34,066 nt of DNA from Treponema sp. (lineage in GTDB: Bacteria > Spirochaetota > Spirochaetia > Treponematales > Breznakiellaceae), in assembly GCA_031274285.1 (NCBI GenBank), contig JAISQJ010000122.1, positions 1 through 34,066 of the forward strand, written 5' to 3'. This document shows, piece after piece, positions 7,536 to 14,076 of this stretch; the stretch's first letter is position 1, and each line of letters begins with the position of its first letter. The notes beneath the pieces were generated by a model, which ran no database searches, was not told where the DNA came from, and was given only the letters and a program-made list of their open reading frames with translations. The position numbers and the translations under genes were made by a program.

Positions 7536-8021
7536 TCAAGATGGATGGCCGTACTTGGCCCTCAGGGCCTCCGCCACCAGGGGAGGGACCATGCCGGTAA
7601 CATCCCCGTGGAAGGAGGCCAGTTCCTTGATAGAAGAGGAGCGGAGGATGAAATATTCCGGATCGGTGGTCATGAAAATGGTTTCGATCCGGGGGTTCAG
7701 GGCCTTGTTCATCATGGAAATTTCGAATTCGTAGGAAAAATCCGCGGGCCCCCGGACGCCGCGGACCAGGAGGCTGATGCCCCGCTGCCTCAGAAACTCC
7801 ACAATCAGGGTATCGCAGGTTTCCACCGCCACATTCTTATGGCCCTTAACCAGTTCCCGGATCATGGAAACCCGTTCACCGGCGGAAAAGAGGTACTTCT
7901 TTTGGCGGTTTTCCGCCACGACCACCACCAAGGCGTCGAAGATCGAGGCCGCCCGCTCTACAATATTGATATGCCCCAGGGTCGGAGGATCAAAGGACCC
8001 GGGAAAGGCCGCCTTCAGCAT
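7536..8021 (-). CDS. coaD: Phosphopantetheine adenylyltransferase
   Basis: The 161-residue nucleotidyltransferase makes dephospho-CoA from ATP and 4'-phosphopantetheine, the penultimate step of CoA synthesis. The N-terminal GSFDPPTLGH contains the T/HxGH ATP-binding motif (residues 14-17). The RGVRGPADFSYEFEISMMN segment and the RSSSIKELA motif, the family's ISSTxxR region, are present. The length matches the family. The ATG sits six bases after a predicted -10 element, with no Shine-Dalgarno (see 8028-8056). It heads the coaD-rpmF-acpP-rnc run. Confidence 0.95.
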   Translation of the reverse strand: MLKAAFPGSFDPPTLGHINIVERAASIFDALVVVVAENRQKKYLFSAGERVSMIRELVKGHKNVAVETCDTLIVEFLRQRGISLLVRGVRGPADFSYEFEISMMNKALNPRIETIFMTTDPEYFILRSSSIKELASFHGDVTGMVPPLVAEALRAKYGHPS

Positions 8022-8027
8022 AGGTTT

Positions 8028-8056
8028 ACCCTAAAGGGATTGCCCCGGCCGGTCAA
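8028..8056 (-). promoter_or_regulatory. Promoter of coaD, probably leaderless
   Basis: On the minus strand TTGACC (8056-8051) and TAGGGT (8033-8028) are exactly 17 bases apart. Only six bases (AAACCT) separate the -10 from the ATG at 8021. The predicted transcription start therefore coincides with the start codon. No Shine-Dalgarno is visible. Confidence 0.6.
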
Positions 8057-8100
8057 GCCGTAGCACGGGAGGGTCCCCGGCAGGTCCCGCCAGACTCTGT

Positions 8101-8129
8101 TTGACGTATATATGAATTTACGGTATTAT
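8101..8129 (+). promoter_or_regulatory. Promoter of the proline-rich lipoprotein gene, probably leaderless
   Basis: TTGACG (8101-8106) and TATTAT (8124-8129) are separated by 17 bases. The ATG follows at 8137, seven bases after the -10, without a Shine-Dalgarno. The predicted start is thus at or next to the ATG. Confidence 0.65.
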
Positions 8130-8136
8130 ATTTTAC

Positions 8137-8793
8137 ATGAAGCGGTTCATGTTGCTCATTGGCGCTTGCCTTTTTGGATTTGTTTCCTGCGTGTCCCAGC
8201 CGGAGGCGCGGAGTGAAGAACCTGTTCCGGCGGCCTTCCCGGTTAGCCAGGCGCCGGCGGTCCCCGAAAGTCCGGCTCCCCCTGTTCCCGATCCCCTCCC
8301 TGTTCCGGAACCCCCTCCCGAGCCTCCCGCTGAGCTCCCTCCGGAACCTTCCCTGGCCCGGGAAGATCCTCCCCCCGAGGAGGCCCCGTCCTTTGACTAT
8401 GCCAATATAACCGAGGAAGTCGTCATCCATACCAGGGCCGAGGTTCAGCAGCTTGTGGGAAAGCTTAACGAGATCATCAGGAGCGGGAACTACAGGGCTT
8501 GGGTCGAAAACCTGGATAAGTCTTACCTGGACCGGATCAGCTCCCAGGAATTTCTCGACAATATTTCCCAGCAGCCCCGGCTTAAATCCCAGAAGATCGT
8601 CCTGAAAAGCGCCCGGGATTACTTTACCAACGTGGTAGTACCCTCCCGGGCAGGGGACCGGGTAGACGATATCGATATCGAATTTGATCCCGCCGAGGAG
8701 AAGGTGTTTGCCTTCCGAATCATCCCTAACGGGGATCGGCTGCGGCTTTATGAGCTTAAATTTGCCGAAGGAGTCTGGAAAATAGCCAATTAA
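8137..8793 (+). CDS. Proline-rich lipoprotein, unknown function
   Basis: The 218-residue protein has a lipoprotein signal peptide ending at C18 in the loose spirochaetal lipobox FVSC; an earlier cysteine, C11, is less likely. Residues about 28-83 are a Pro/Glu-rich spacer (repeated PPxP and PEPPPEP units) that could span the periplasm. The C-terminal ~130 residues form a mixed alpha/beta domain beginning at EEVVIHTRAEVQQLV and ending in an antiparallel-strand pattern (LRLYELKFAEGVWKI), reminiscent of small periplasmic NTF2-like folds. That resemblance is only suggestive. I do not recognise a named family. It is divergent from coaD. Confidence 0.75.
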   Translation: MKRFMLLIGACLFGFVSCVSQPEARSEEPVPAAFPVSQAPAVPESPAPPVPDPLPVPEPPPEPPAELPPEPSLAREDPPPEEAPSFDYANITEEVVIHTRAEVQQLVGKLNEIIRSGNYRAWVENLDKSYLDRISSQEFLDNISQQPRLKSQKIVLKSARDYFTNVVVPSRAGDRVDDIDIEFDPAEEKVFAFRIIPNGDRLRLYELKFAEGVWKIAN

Positions 8794-8828
8794 GCTTCTT
8801 TTATCCAGATAAATCTCTTTGTTGGTGC

Positions 8829-8886
8829 TATACTTAGACTAATGCCCAGTGAATTGAAAGGTAACCGGGACTAACCGGATAACCGG
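8829..8886 (+). promoter_or_regulatory. Extended -10 promoter followed by three TAACCGG repeats
   Basis: TGC-TATACT, an extended -10 with its hexamer at 8829-8834, has no clear -35. Downstream, TAACCGG occurs three times (8862-8868, 8872-8878, 8880-8886) in the probable leader of the HEAT-repeat gene at 8949. The repeats could be a protein-binding site or a base-pairing target in the RNA. This is tentative. Confidence 0.35.
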
Positions 8887-8948
8887 GTTGATGTTGACAC
8901 TTCAGTTTCAGCCCCCAAAAAATCGAATTCGATAAGGAGAACGGGATT

Positions 8949-9677
8949 ATGGTGAACGTAAGGACCTTTATGGCGCTTGGGATGCTTGTCCTTGCCTTAG
9001 CGGCATGGGGTCAGAATTCTTCAGGCCGGGAGATGTCGGTTGAGGAGTCCTACCTGCAGGAATCCAATGAGATCAAGATCATCAGGGAGCAGTCCCGGGG
9101 CGAGACCGAGGAACAGAAGCTGCTGGCCCTGGAATTCATCAGGGACGCCATTGAACGCGGAAATGACCGCAGGGAAGTCCGGGATGCGCTGGAATACCTC
9201 GCCACCGAAGGGACCGTTGCCGTGACCAGGGAGAACGGCCGGATTGTCAACAACCATACTCTGGTAAGAAGGCAGGCGGTGGCCTACCTGGGTGAATTGG
9301 GTACGCCGGAGGCAAAGGACTCGTTGATCAAGATTCTCAGGGCCGATAACGAATCCATGGTGCTGGCGGAAGCCTTTAAGTCCCTGGCCAAGATTGGTAT
9401 CAACGAAAGAGACGAGACGGTCAACGCCATCACCACCGTGGTGCGGCACTACAATGCCCTGGCCGCCAATAAACCGGATGAATACCTGATCTACAATGCC
9501 CTGGAAGCCTATGAGCAGCTTGCCCAGGCAAACGGCGGCATCAGCGATCAGTATACCCTGGGGGCCATTTCCGACATCATGATCGGTCCTTATCAGAAGA
9601 AAGTGCGGGACCGCGCCAGGGATCTGCTGACCAGGCTGTTCAACAACAACCCCAGGGCCAACGACCGGGGTCAGTGA
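8949..9677 (+). CDS. Exported HEAT-repeat protein
   Basis: The 242-residue protein has a signal peptide (hydrophobic residues about 5-20, ending AAWGQ). A helical array follows, with paired helices of HEAT type: KLLALEFIRDAIERG, REVRDALEYLATEG, RRQAVAYLGELGTPEAKDSLIKIL, and LAEAFKSLAKIG. Such arrays are usually protein-binding scaffolds. The start is supported by AAGGAGA ending nine bases before the ATG. It is probably periplasmic. No partner is evident nearby, and I cannot assign a function. Confidence 0.75.
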   Translation: MVNVRTFMALGMLVLALAAWGQNSSGREMSVEESYLQESNEIKIIREQSRGETEEQKLLALEFIRDAIERGNDRREVRDALEYLATEGTVAVTRENGRIVNNHTLVRRQAVAYLGELGTPEAKDSLIKILRADNESMVLAEAFKSLAKIGINERDETVNAITTVVRHYNALAANKPDEYLIYNALEAYEQLAQANGGISDQYTLGAISDIMIGPYQKKVRDRARDLLTRLFNNNPRANDRGQ

Positions 9678-9733
9678 GCCGCCGCAGGCGGACCAGAGCG
9701 CCCTTAGAAGGCGGACAAGCCCTCGTTAAACGG

Positions 9734-9753
9734 CCGCCCGGCTTAAACAGCGG
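9734..9753 (+). repeat. Near-direct repeat, copy A
   Basis: CCGCCCGGCTTAAACAGCGG here recurs, with two bases missing, as CCGCCCGGTAAACAGCGG at 10774-10791 in the same orientation. The two copies flank the tRNA-Glu and the AT-rich lipoprotein gene. This could be a trace of duplication or insertion. Confidence 0.35.
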
Positions 9754-9763
9754 GGCTTGGCCA

Positions 9764-9793
9764 TTGACAAATGGGGCTCAAATTTGTTATAGT
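9764..9793 (+). promoter_or_regulatory. Promoter upstream of tRNA-Glu
   Basis: A consensus TTGACA (9764-9769) is followed by TTATAG (spacer 17) or TATAGT (spacer 18) ending at 9792-9793. Transcription should start near 9800, about 53 bases before the tRNA. Confidence 0.75.
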
Positions 9794-9804
9794 TTCCTCT
9801 GCTT

Positions 9805-9849
9805 ATCGATGTAGCCCATCGATGGTAACCGCCCTTACCGGGCGGTTTT
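9805..9849 (+). terminator. Hairpin plus terminator-like stem between promoter and tRNA-Glu
   Basis: Two stems are stacked in the leader. ATCGATG (9805-9811) pairs with CATCGAT (9817-9823). AACCGCCC (9827-9834) pairs with GGGCGGTT (9840-9847), followed by two more T residues, giving a TTTT tail at 9846-9849. The second has the form of an intrinsic terminator and ends four bases before the tRNA. It may attenuate the tRNA or end a separate RNA of about 50 nucleotides. Confidence 0.6.
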
Positions 9850-9852
9850 GAT

Positions 9853-9924
9853 GTCTCCTTCGTCTAGTGGTTAGGACATCGGGTTTTCATCCCGACAACG
9901 GGGGTTCAATTCCCCCAGGAGATG
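9853..9924 (+). tRNA. tRNA-Glu (anticodon UUC)
   Basis: A full cloverleaf can be drawn. The acceptor is GTCTCCT (9853-9859) with AGGAGAT (9917-9923), ending in a G-U pair. The D-stem is GTC/GAC, the anticodon stem TCGGG/CCCGA with loop TTTTCAT, and the T-stem GGGGG/CCCCC with loop TTCAATT. The anticodon TTC (9886-9888) specifies glutamate. The discriminator is G9924 and the 3' CCA is not encoded, so it must be added by the cca product. Sequence in the D-arm (TCTAGTGGTTAGGAC) is typical of bacterial tRNA-Glu. Confidence 0.95.
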
Positions 9925-9955
9925 AAGTATAATCAATTTAATGAAACGATTACGG

Positions 9956-9980
9956 GCGGCGAGAGCCGCTTGACATTTTT
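9956..9980 (+). terminator. Possible terminator downstream of tRNA-Glu
   Basis: A 5-bp GC stem GCGGC/GCCGC (9956-9960 and 9965-9969) with loop GAGA is followed by TTGACA and then a T-run (9976-9980). The T-run begins six bases after the stem, so termination may be inefficient. It overlaps the stop codon of the convergent lipoprotein gene. Confidence 0.45.
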
Positions 9981-10639
9981 CATAACAGCTCCCACGCCAT
10001 GGTTTCAAGTACGGCTGAGGTACAGTTATCGGTATGTATACCAAAAATCAACATCGGCGCCCAAGTTAAGACCGGAGGCGGCACCAGAGCCATCCATACG
10101 TGGTGGTACCACGCCAGATTCCTTACATTAGCAGGGCCAAAAAATGTGTAACCCTTATCCAGTCTATCCAAAATATTTTGTGTTGTTTGTAAGAGGTTTA
10201 ACGTCAATTCACCATTAGGCCCCCGATACTCTACTACTTCCCACGGATTTCCCGAAGACGGGTCCAAAAACAAATGGTAAGAATCTACATCAGTGGCTGC
10301 ATCCAGCATCCAGCTTCCATCTGAGTTAGAACCCCTGGGTGTTGCGGTAAAAACAAGGGTATGTTCTATTTCCGTGTTTTTAAAAAAGACATAATAACTA
10401 TGCACCATAAAAAGATTCTTTTTGTTTTTAGTTGAATATGCCCTCCGCTCGTATGCCTTGACTTCCCGCCCGTCAGGAGAAGACAAAACACTTTGCAAAT
10501 ATTCTTTTACTTTTATAGGATTGTCCGGATCGCCTCTTAAAAGGTTTTCAGACAATTCATTTAAATCTTTGTTGGCCTGCATTGAGGCACAGCCGGCGAA
10601 TACAAAAAGTGCTGCGGTTAAAAAGGGAAAAATCTTCAT
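9980..10639 (-). CDS. Lipoprotein of unknown function, AT-richer than neighbours
   Basis: I start this at the ATG at 10639 rather than the longer frame, because it is preceded by AAGGAA ten bases upstream and gives a proper lipoprotein signal, MKIFPFLTAALFVFAGC, with C17 in an FAGC lipobox. The mature ~200-residue domain has an alpha-helical start and then an aromatic-rich beta region (VHSYYVFFKNTEIEHTLVF, VDSYHLFLDPSSG). Its C-terminal ~50 residues contain a hydrophobic stretch (WMALVPPPVLTWAPMLIFG). No family is recognised. Base composition is visibly more AT-rich than the flanking genes. It lies just 3' of a tRNA gene, in convergent orientation. Confidence 0.65.
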   Translation of the reverse strand: MKIFPFLTAALFVFAGCASMQANKDLNELSENLLRGDPDNPIKVKEYLQSVLSSPDGREVKAYERRAYSTKNKKNLFMVHSYYVFFKNTEIEHTLVFTATPRGSNSDGSWMLDAATDVDSYHLFLDPSSGNPWEVVEYRGPNGELTLNLLQTTQNILDRLDKGYTFFGPANVRNLAWYHHVWMALVPPPVLTWAPMLIFGIHTDNCTSAVLETMAWELL

Positions 10640-10881
10640 AGCTTTCACTTTCCTTATCTTTTGGGGAAACAAGTACAATGTGCTGCCCGCGCTGAACTTG
10701 CCGGTTACCTGCTCCCCAAAAAGAAGGTGCGGCACACACAAGCACAAGCAACCACACACAAACACGAACGAAACCGCCCGGTAAACAGCGGTAGTTTAAC
10801 AAGGCATTGAAAGCCTTGTAAAGTGGTGTAAGAAAAAATTACAAATATTTTGCAGAACTTGGCGTGGAGGGGCGGTGAAGT
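10640..10881. other. Intergenic region with CA-rich low-complexity tract
   Basis: No gene is supported here. It holds the Shine-Dalgarno of the lipoprotein gene near 10649-10654. A skewed CA-rich tract follows at about 10733-10770 (repeated CACACA and CAAGCA units). Then come the near-direct repeat copy B at 10774-10791 and an AT-rich segment (10826-10856). I could not find a convincing promoter. Confidence 0.5.
10774..10791 (+). repeat. Near-direct repeat, copy B
   Basis: CCGCCCGGTAAACAGCGG matches 9734-9753 except for a 2-base gap. The copies are about 1.04 kb apart and bracket the tRNA-Glu and lipoprotein segment. Confidence 0.35.
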
Positions 10882-12024
10882 TTATACCGGGCCGGGCTGG
10901 TTAAACAGCTTGGGGGACCGGAAATAGGCCTGGGCGTCAAAGGGTCTTAGCATCTTGGTCATGGAGTTGTTGGTCATAATGGTCATGACAATGCGGGCCG
11001 AAAGCTCCGCCGAGGGGACCACTTCCAGGCGGGGGATCTTGCCGCCGTTCCCCGCGGTTTCGCCGGCCTCCGCCAGGGATGAGAGGCAGTGGACCGTATC
11101 GCTCACCATGATCCGGTGGAGGAGCCCCTCGCGGGAAAGGCTGATAAGCCGCCGGGCCGCGGGCGGGGAGAGGAGGGCATGCACGGCGATGATGTTGATT
11201 TCCTTTGGCTTATGGGGTCCCAGGGCCCGGATCAGGCTTTCCACCGAGGCCGCGGTGTCCACCATGTCGTCCACGATCCACAGAACCTTTCCCTCCAGGG
11301 AATCGGCGGAGAGGATATTGATCGATTCGATGGCGTTGGCCTTGGAATAGTCCCGCTGTTTATGGGCCACCACCAGGGGGGCCCCGAAGGAATTGGCAAA
11401 GTCACGGGCCAGCTTTTCCCCCCCCGCGTCCACGGAACAGAAGGCCCAGTTGGGACGGACCAGCTTTTCCAGGGTATCCAGGTCCCGGATATACACGTCG
11501 CAGAGGTGCCGCTTCAGCAGGGTAAGGGCGGGCACGTCATCCACGGTACAGGCCGTGGGGTCCGCCATGGACCGGGATTTGTCGGAATGAAGCTGGTAGG
11601 TGACAAAGTGCCTGACTCCCAGGCTGGACAGGATCTTCAGGTGTACCCACAGGCCCACGGAACTGCGGCGGGTGGTACGGTCGGAGCGGGCGCAGGATAC
11701 GTAGGGTTCAAACACGATGATCCGGTCCGCCTGGGATCGCTTGAGCGCGTCCAGGGTGTGGTAGAGTTCGATTTTAGCCTCCTCTACCCCAATTCCCGCC
11801 TCATTCCGGGCGCAGCTTGTAAAGAGCACCACGTCCTTGCCCCGGATGGACCTGTTGAGCGCCACTTCCATTTCGCCGTCGGCAAAACGGTCGGTCTCCA
11901 GCAGGTCTACCCCGTTTATTTCCTCAGCGGACGATTGAAAACTGGTGAATTTTGAAAGCTGCCGCATGACCCGGGATGCGTAACCCCGCATGGATCTGGT
12001 GGCGGCAACGATAAAGTCTTTCAT
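10882..12024 (-). CDS. prs: Ribose-phosphate pyrophosphokinase (PRPP synthetase), divergent
   Basis: The chosen ATG at 12024 has AAGGGGA seven bases upstream and gives 380 residues. The product transfers pyrophosphate from ATP to ribose-5-phosphate, making PRPP for nucleotide, His and Trp synthesis. Family landmarks are FADGEMEVAL near residue 45, an ATP-loop region FEPYVSCARSDRTTRR, a catalytic-loop K and R in AHKQRDYSK, and a PRPP loop VDDMVDTAAS near residue 255. Differences from textbook enzymes: ARSDRTTRR replaces ARQDR(K), QLH replaces DLH, and the protein is some 60 residues longer than the usual ~315. It may be a lineage-specific form or a regulatory paralogue. It is divergent from recA. 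Confidence 0.8.
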   Translation of the reverse strand: MKDFIVAATRSMRGYASRVMRQLSKFTSFQSSAEEINGVDLLETDRFADGEMEVALNRSIRGKDVVLFTSCARNEAGIGVEEAKIELYHTLDALKRSQADRIIVFEPYVSCARSDRTTRRSSVGLWVHLKILSSLGVRHFVTYQLHSDKSRSMADPTACTVDDVPALTLLKRHLCDVYIRDLDTLEKLVRPNWAFCSVDAGGEKLARDFANSFGAPLVVAHKQRDYSKANAIESINILSADSLEGKVLWIVDDMVDTAASVESLIRALGPHKPKEINIIAVHALLSPPAARRLISLSREGLLHRIMVSDTVHCLSSLAEAGETAGNGGKIPRLEVVPSAELSARIVMTIMTNNSMTKMLRPFDAQAYFRSPKLFNQPGPV

Positions 12025-12083
12025 CCCGGGTCCCCTTAACCGGAAGTTTACACAAAGGGGGCCTAAAATATAAGGCCCGCGGA

Positions 12084-12110
12084 GGGGAGGGCAGGGGAGG
12101 GGCAGCGGGG
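12084..12110 (+). other. G-quadruplex motif between prs and recA
   Basis: Five G-runs occur in 27 bases: GGGG (12084-12087), GGG (12089-12091), GGGG (12094-12097), GGGG (12099-12102) and GGGG (12107-12110), with loops of A, CA, A and CAGC. Loops of 1-2 bases predict a very stable fold. It lies on the recA-sense strand, 91 bases before the recA start. The rest of 12025-12200 holds an A/T-rich stretch (12119-12148), an 11-base palindrome GGGCGGCGCCC (12170-12180) and the recA Shine-Dalgarno. I see no E. coli- or Bacillus-type LexA box. Confidence 0.7.
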
Positions 12111-12200
12111 ACCGGTAGAAAAATTTAAAAAAAACGGTTATTTTTTTCAAAACAAGCAACCACCACGCAGGGCGGCGCCCTATATAAGGGGAGGATAAAT

Positions 12201-13946
12201 ATGGCAAAGACCAGCGAGACAGAAAAAACCAGGGGGGATCCCCTGGCCTCTACGGAGGACAAAAAGAAGGCTCTGGAGGCCGCCCGGCTCCAGATTGACA
12301 AGCAGTTTGGGGCCGGTTCCATCATCCAACTGGGGAACGCTACCAATATGACGGGAATCGAGGTGGTCCCTTCGGGGTCCATCCTTCTGGACGAGGCCCT
12401 GGGCATAGGGGGCTACCCCCGGGGCAGGATCATCGAGATCTACGGCCCGGAATCCTCGGGGAAGACTACCCTGGCGCTCCACGCCATTGCGGAGGCCCAG
12501 AAGCTTGGGGGCATCGCCGCGTTTGTGGACGCCGAGCATGCCCTGGACCCGGTGTACGCCAAGAACCTGGGGGTCAACACCGATGAACTCTGGGTTTCCC
12601 AGCCGGATTCCGGGGAACAGGCCCTGGAGATTACCGAGAATCTGGTCCGTTCCGGGGCGGTGGACGTGATCGTGGTGGACTCCGTGGCGGCTCTGACCCC
12701 CCAGGCGGAAATAGACGGGGATATGGGGGACGCCCAGATGGGGCTCCAGGCCCGGCTCATGAGCCAGGCCATGCGGAAACTTACCGCCATCATCGGCAAG
12801 TCCCGGACCATCCTTATCTTTATCAACCAGATTCGTATGAAGATTGGGGTGATGTTCGGGAACCCGGAGACCACCACCGGGGGCAATGCCCTGAAATTCT
12901 ACTCCTCCGTGCGGCTGGAAGTCCGCAAGACCGAAACCATTGAGGGGGGGAGCAAGGATGCGGATGCGGTGGGGAACCGGGTCCGGGTCAAGGTGGTAAA
13001 GAACAAGGTGGCCCCCCCCTTCCGCCGGGCGGAACTGGAGGTCATCTTTGGCAAGGGAGTTTCCGCCACCGCCAGCCTGCTGGACGCGGCGGTTAAGTAC
13101 GGCATTATCGACAAGAAGGGGGCCTGGTACTCCTACGGCGAAGAGAAGGTGGGCCAGGGCCGGGACAGCGCCAAGGAATACCTGGAGAAGAATCCCGATT
13201 TTACCGCCGATGTGGAAGCCAAGCTGAGGAAGATCATATTCCCCGGCCGGGAATTCCCCGCGGCAAAGTCCGCGGTCAAACCCGCAGCAAAATCTTCCCC
13301 GCCGGCGGCCGGGGTCTCGGTTTCCATTCCGTCCCCGGACCGGGCCGAAGTGCCGGAAGCCGGAACTTCGGAAGCCGGAATCTCGGAAGCCGGAATCTCG
13401 GCACAGGAGGCCGATGCCTTTCCCCCGGATTCAACGGAGGCGGATTTCCAGGCCGCCGGAGATTTTTCCGGCTTCGACGATCTCCCGGAGGAGGAGGCCC
13501 CTGGGCCGGCGGCCCTAGACCCTGCCGAGACCTTTCGGCCAGGCCCCGCAGGGGCCGGTCCCGCGGCCACAGGACCTGCGGAGGCTCCGCGGTTGAGCCC
13601 TGCGGCCGAAGTCCCCCTGCGCCGGGGCCCCGGCCGTCCGCCCGCGCAAGCCTATGGAGCTCCGCGGCCAGGCCCCGCGGCCCCCGGTCCCGCGGAAGTC
13701 CCTCTGCGCCGGGGCCCCGGCCGTCCGCCCGCGCAGGCCTACGGAGCTCCGCGGCCAGGACCCGCGGTCGAGGCTCCGCGGCCAGGCTCTGCGGCCGCCG
13801 GTTCCGCCGAGGTCCACCGGGGTCCCGGCCGGCCGCCGGCGAACTCCCCCCGGCCGGCCCCCGTGCCGCCGCCGGTTTCCCCGCACCGGGGCCCCGGCCG
13901 GCCCCGGAAGGCCGCGCCCGGCGAGGGAGACGACGCATTGTTCTAG
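12201..13946 (+). CDS. recA: RecA recombinase with long AT-hook-bearing C-terminal tail
   Basis: The core (about residues 1-350) is a standard RecA: Walker [10 protein letters not shown] (82-90), a [10 protein letters not shown] Walker B segment, loop-1 [22 protein letters not shown] and loop-2 [26 protein letters not shown]. It forms ATP-dependent filaments on single-stranded DNA for recombination and repair. The start has GGGGAGG upstream. The unusual part is the ~230-residue tail, rich in Ala, Pro, Gly and Glu. Acidic and repetitive sequence runs to about 470. Then four GPGRP motifs follow (about 476-480, 505-509, 541-545 and 564-568), each preceded by RR or HR and the last followed by RK, resembling AT-hooks. 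The end is acidic (GEGDDALF). E. coli RecA has 353 residues. The frame stays open and the stop is followed by two hairpins, so the tail is not an obvious frameshift artefact. Confidence 0.95.
   Translation: MAKTSETEKTRGDPLASTEDKKKALEAARLQIDKQFGAGSIIQLGNATNMTGIEVVPSGSILLDEALGIGGYPRGRIIEIYGPESSGKTTLALHAIAEAQKLGGIAAFVDAEHALDPVYAKNLGVNTDELWVSQPDSGEQALEITENLVRSGAVDVIVVDSVAALTPQAEIDGDMGDAQMGLQARLMSQAMRKLTAIIGKSRTILIFINQIRMKIGVMFGNPETTTGGNALKFYSSVRLEVRKTETIEGGSKDADAVGNRVRVKVVKNKVAPPFRRAELEVIFGKGVSATASLLDAAVKYGIIDKKGAWYSYGEEKVGQGRDSAKEYLEKNPDFTADVEAKLRKIIFPGREFPAAKSAVKPAAKSSPPAAGVSVSIPSPDRAEVPEAGTSEAGISEAGISAQEADAFPPDSTEADFQAAGDFSGFDDLPEEEAPGPAALDPAETFRPGPAGAGPAATGPAEAPRLSPAAEVPLRRGPGRPPAQAYGAPRPGPAAPGPAEVPLRRGPGRPPAQAYGAPRPGPAVEAPRPGSAAAGSAEVHRGPGRPPANSPRPAPVPPPVSPHRGPGRPRKAAPGEGDDALF
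13356..13400 (+). repeat. 15-bp tandem repeat in the recA tail
   Basis: Three head-to-tail copies of GAAGCCGGAATCTCG occur (first copy with ACTTCG ending) and encode E-A-G-(T/I)-S units. The repeat number could vary between strains without breaking the frame. Confidence 0.8.
13611..13784 (+). repeat. 87-bp tandem repeat encoding AT-hook-like units
   Basis: Two 29-codon units start at valine codons 471 and 500. The first ~72 bases of each are nearly identical and encode [11 protein letters not shown] and [12 protein letters not shown]. Synonymous third-base differences (caa/cag, tat/tac, ggc/gga) show that the copies have been kept under protein-level constraint or are not brand new. Degenerate units continue downstream to the last GPGRPRK. 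Confidence 0.8.
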
Positions 13947-13952
13947 CAGCCG

Positions 13953-14012
13953 CGGACACTTCGTGTCCGATTGCACTTGGGGATTTTTTGCATAAATATG
14001 CAAAAAATCCCC
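13953..14012. terminator. Double hairpin terminator after recA
   Basis: The first stem is CGGACAC-TTC-GTGTCCG (13953-13969). The second is a perfect 15-bp inverted repeat, arms GGGGATTTTTTGCAT (13979-13993) and ATGCAAAAAATCCCC (13998-14012), with a 4-base loop. The A/T runs inside the second stem let it act on both strands, for recA and the convergent FAD oxidoreductase gene. The region to 14076 holds nothing else I can support. Confidence 0.65.
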
Positions 14013-14076
14013 ATCAATGGGCATGCTTTTGCCGCCAGAGAGGATTTTCCGGGGCTAATCTCCGGCCCGGCCCGCT

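Noticed and set aside
8895-8900. TTGACA as a -35 for the HEAT-repeat gene
   Set aside because: No -10-like hexamer is found 16-18 bases downstream, where the sequence is CCCCCAAAAAA. The extended -10 at 8829 is preferred.
10640-10765. N-terminal extension of the lipoprotein gene to 10765 (cysteine-rich MFVCGCLCLC start)
   Set aside because: It comes from the CA-rich tract, has no Shine-Dalgarno, and would bury a clear lipoprotein signal peptide inside the protein.
12128-12147. A-run and T-run between prs and recA as a terminator
   Set aside because: The stem would be A-T pairs only, and it lies between divergent starts where no transcript needs to end. It is more likely promoter-associated A/T-rich DNA.
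13356-13784. recA tail repeats as a possible CRISPR array
   Set aside because: The repeats are in-frame coding units without unique spacers of constant length, and no cas gene is present.
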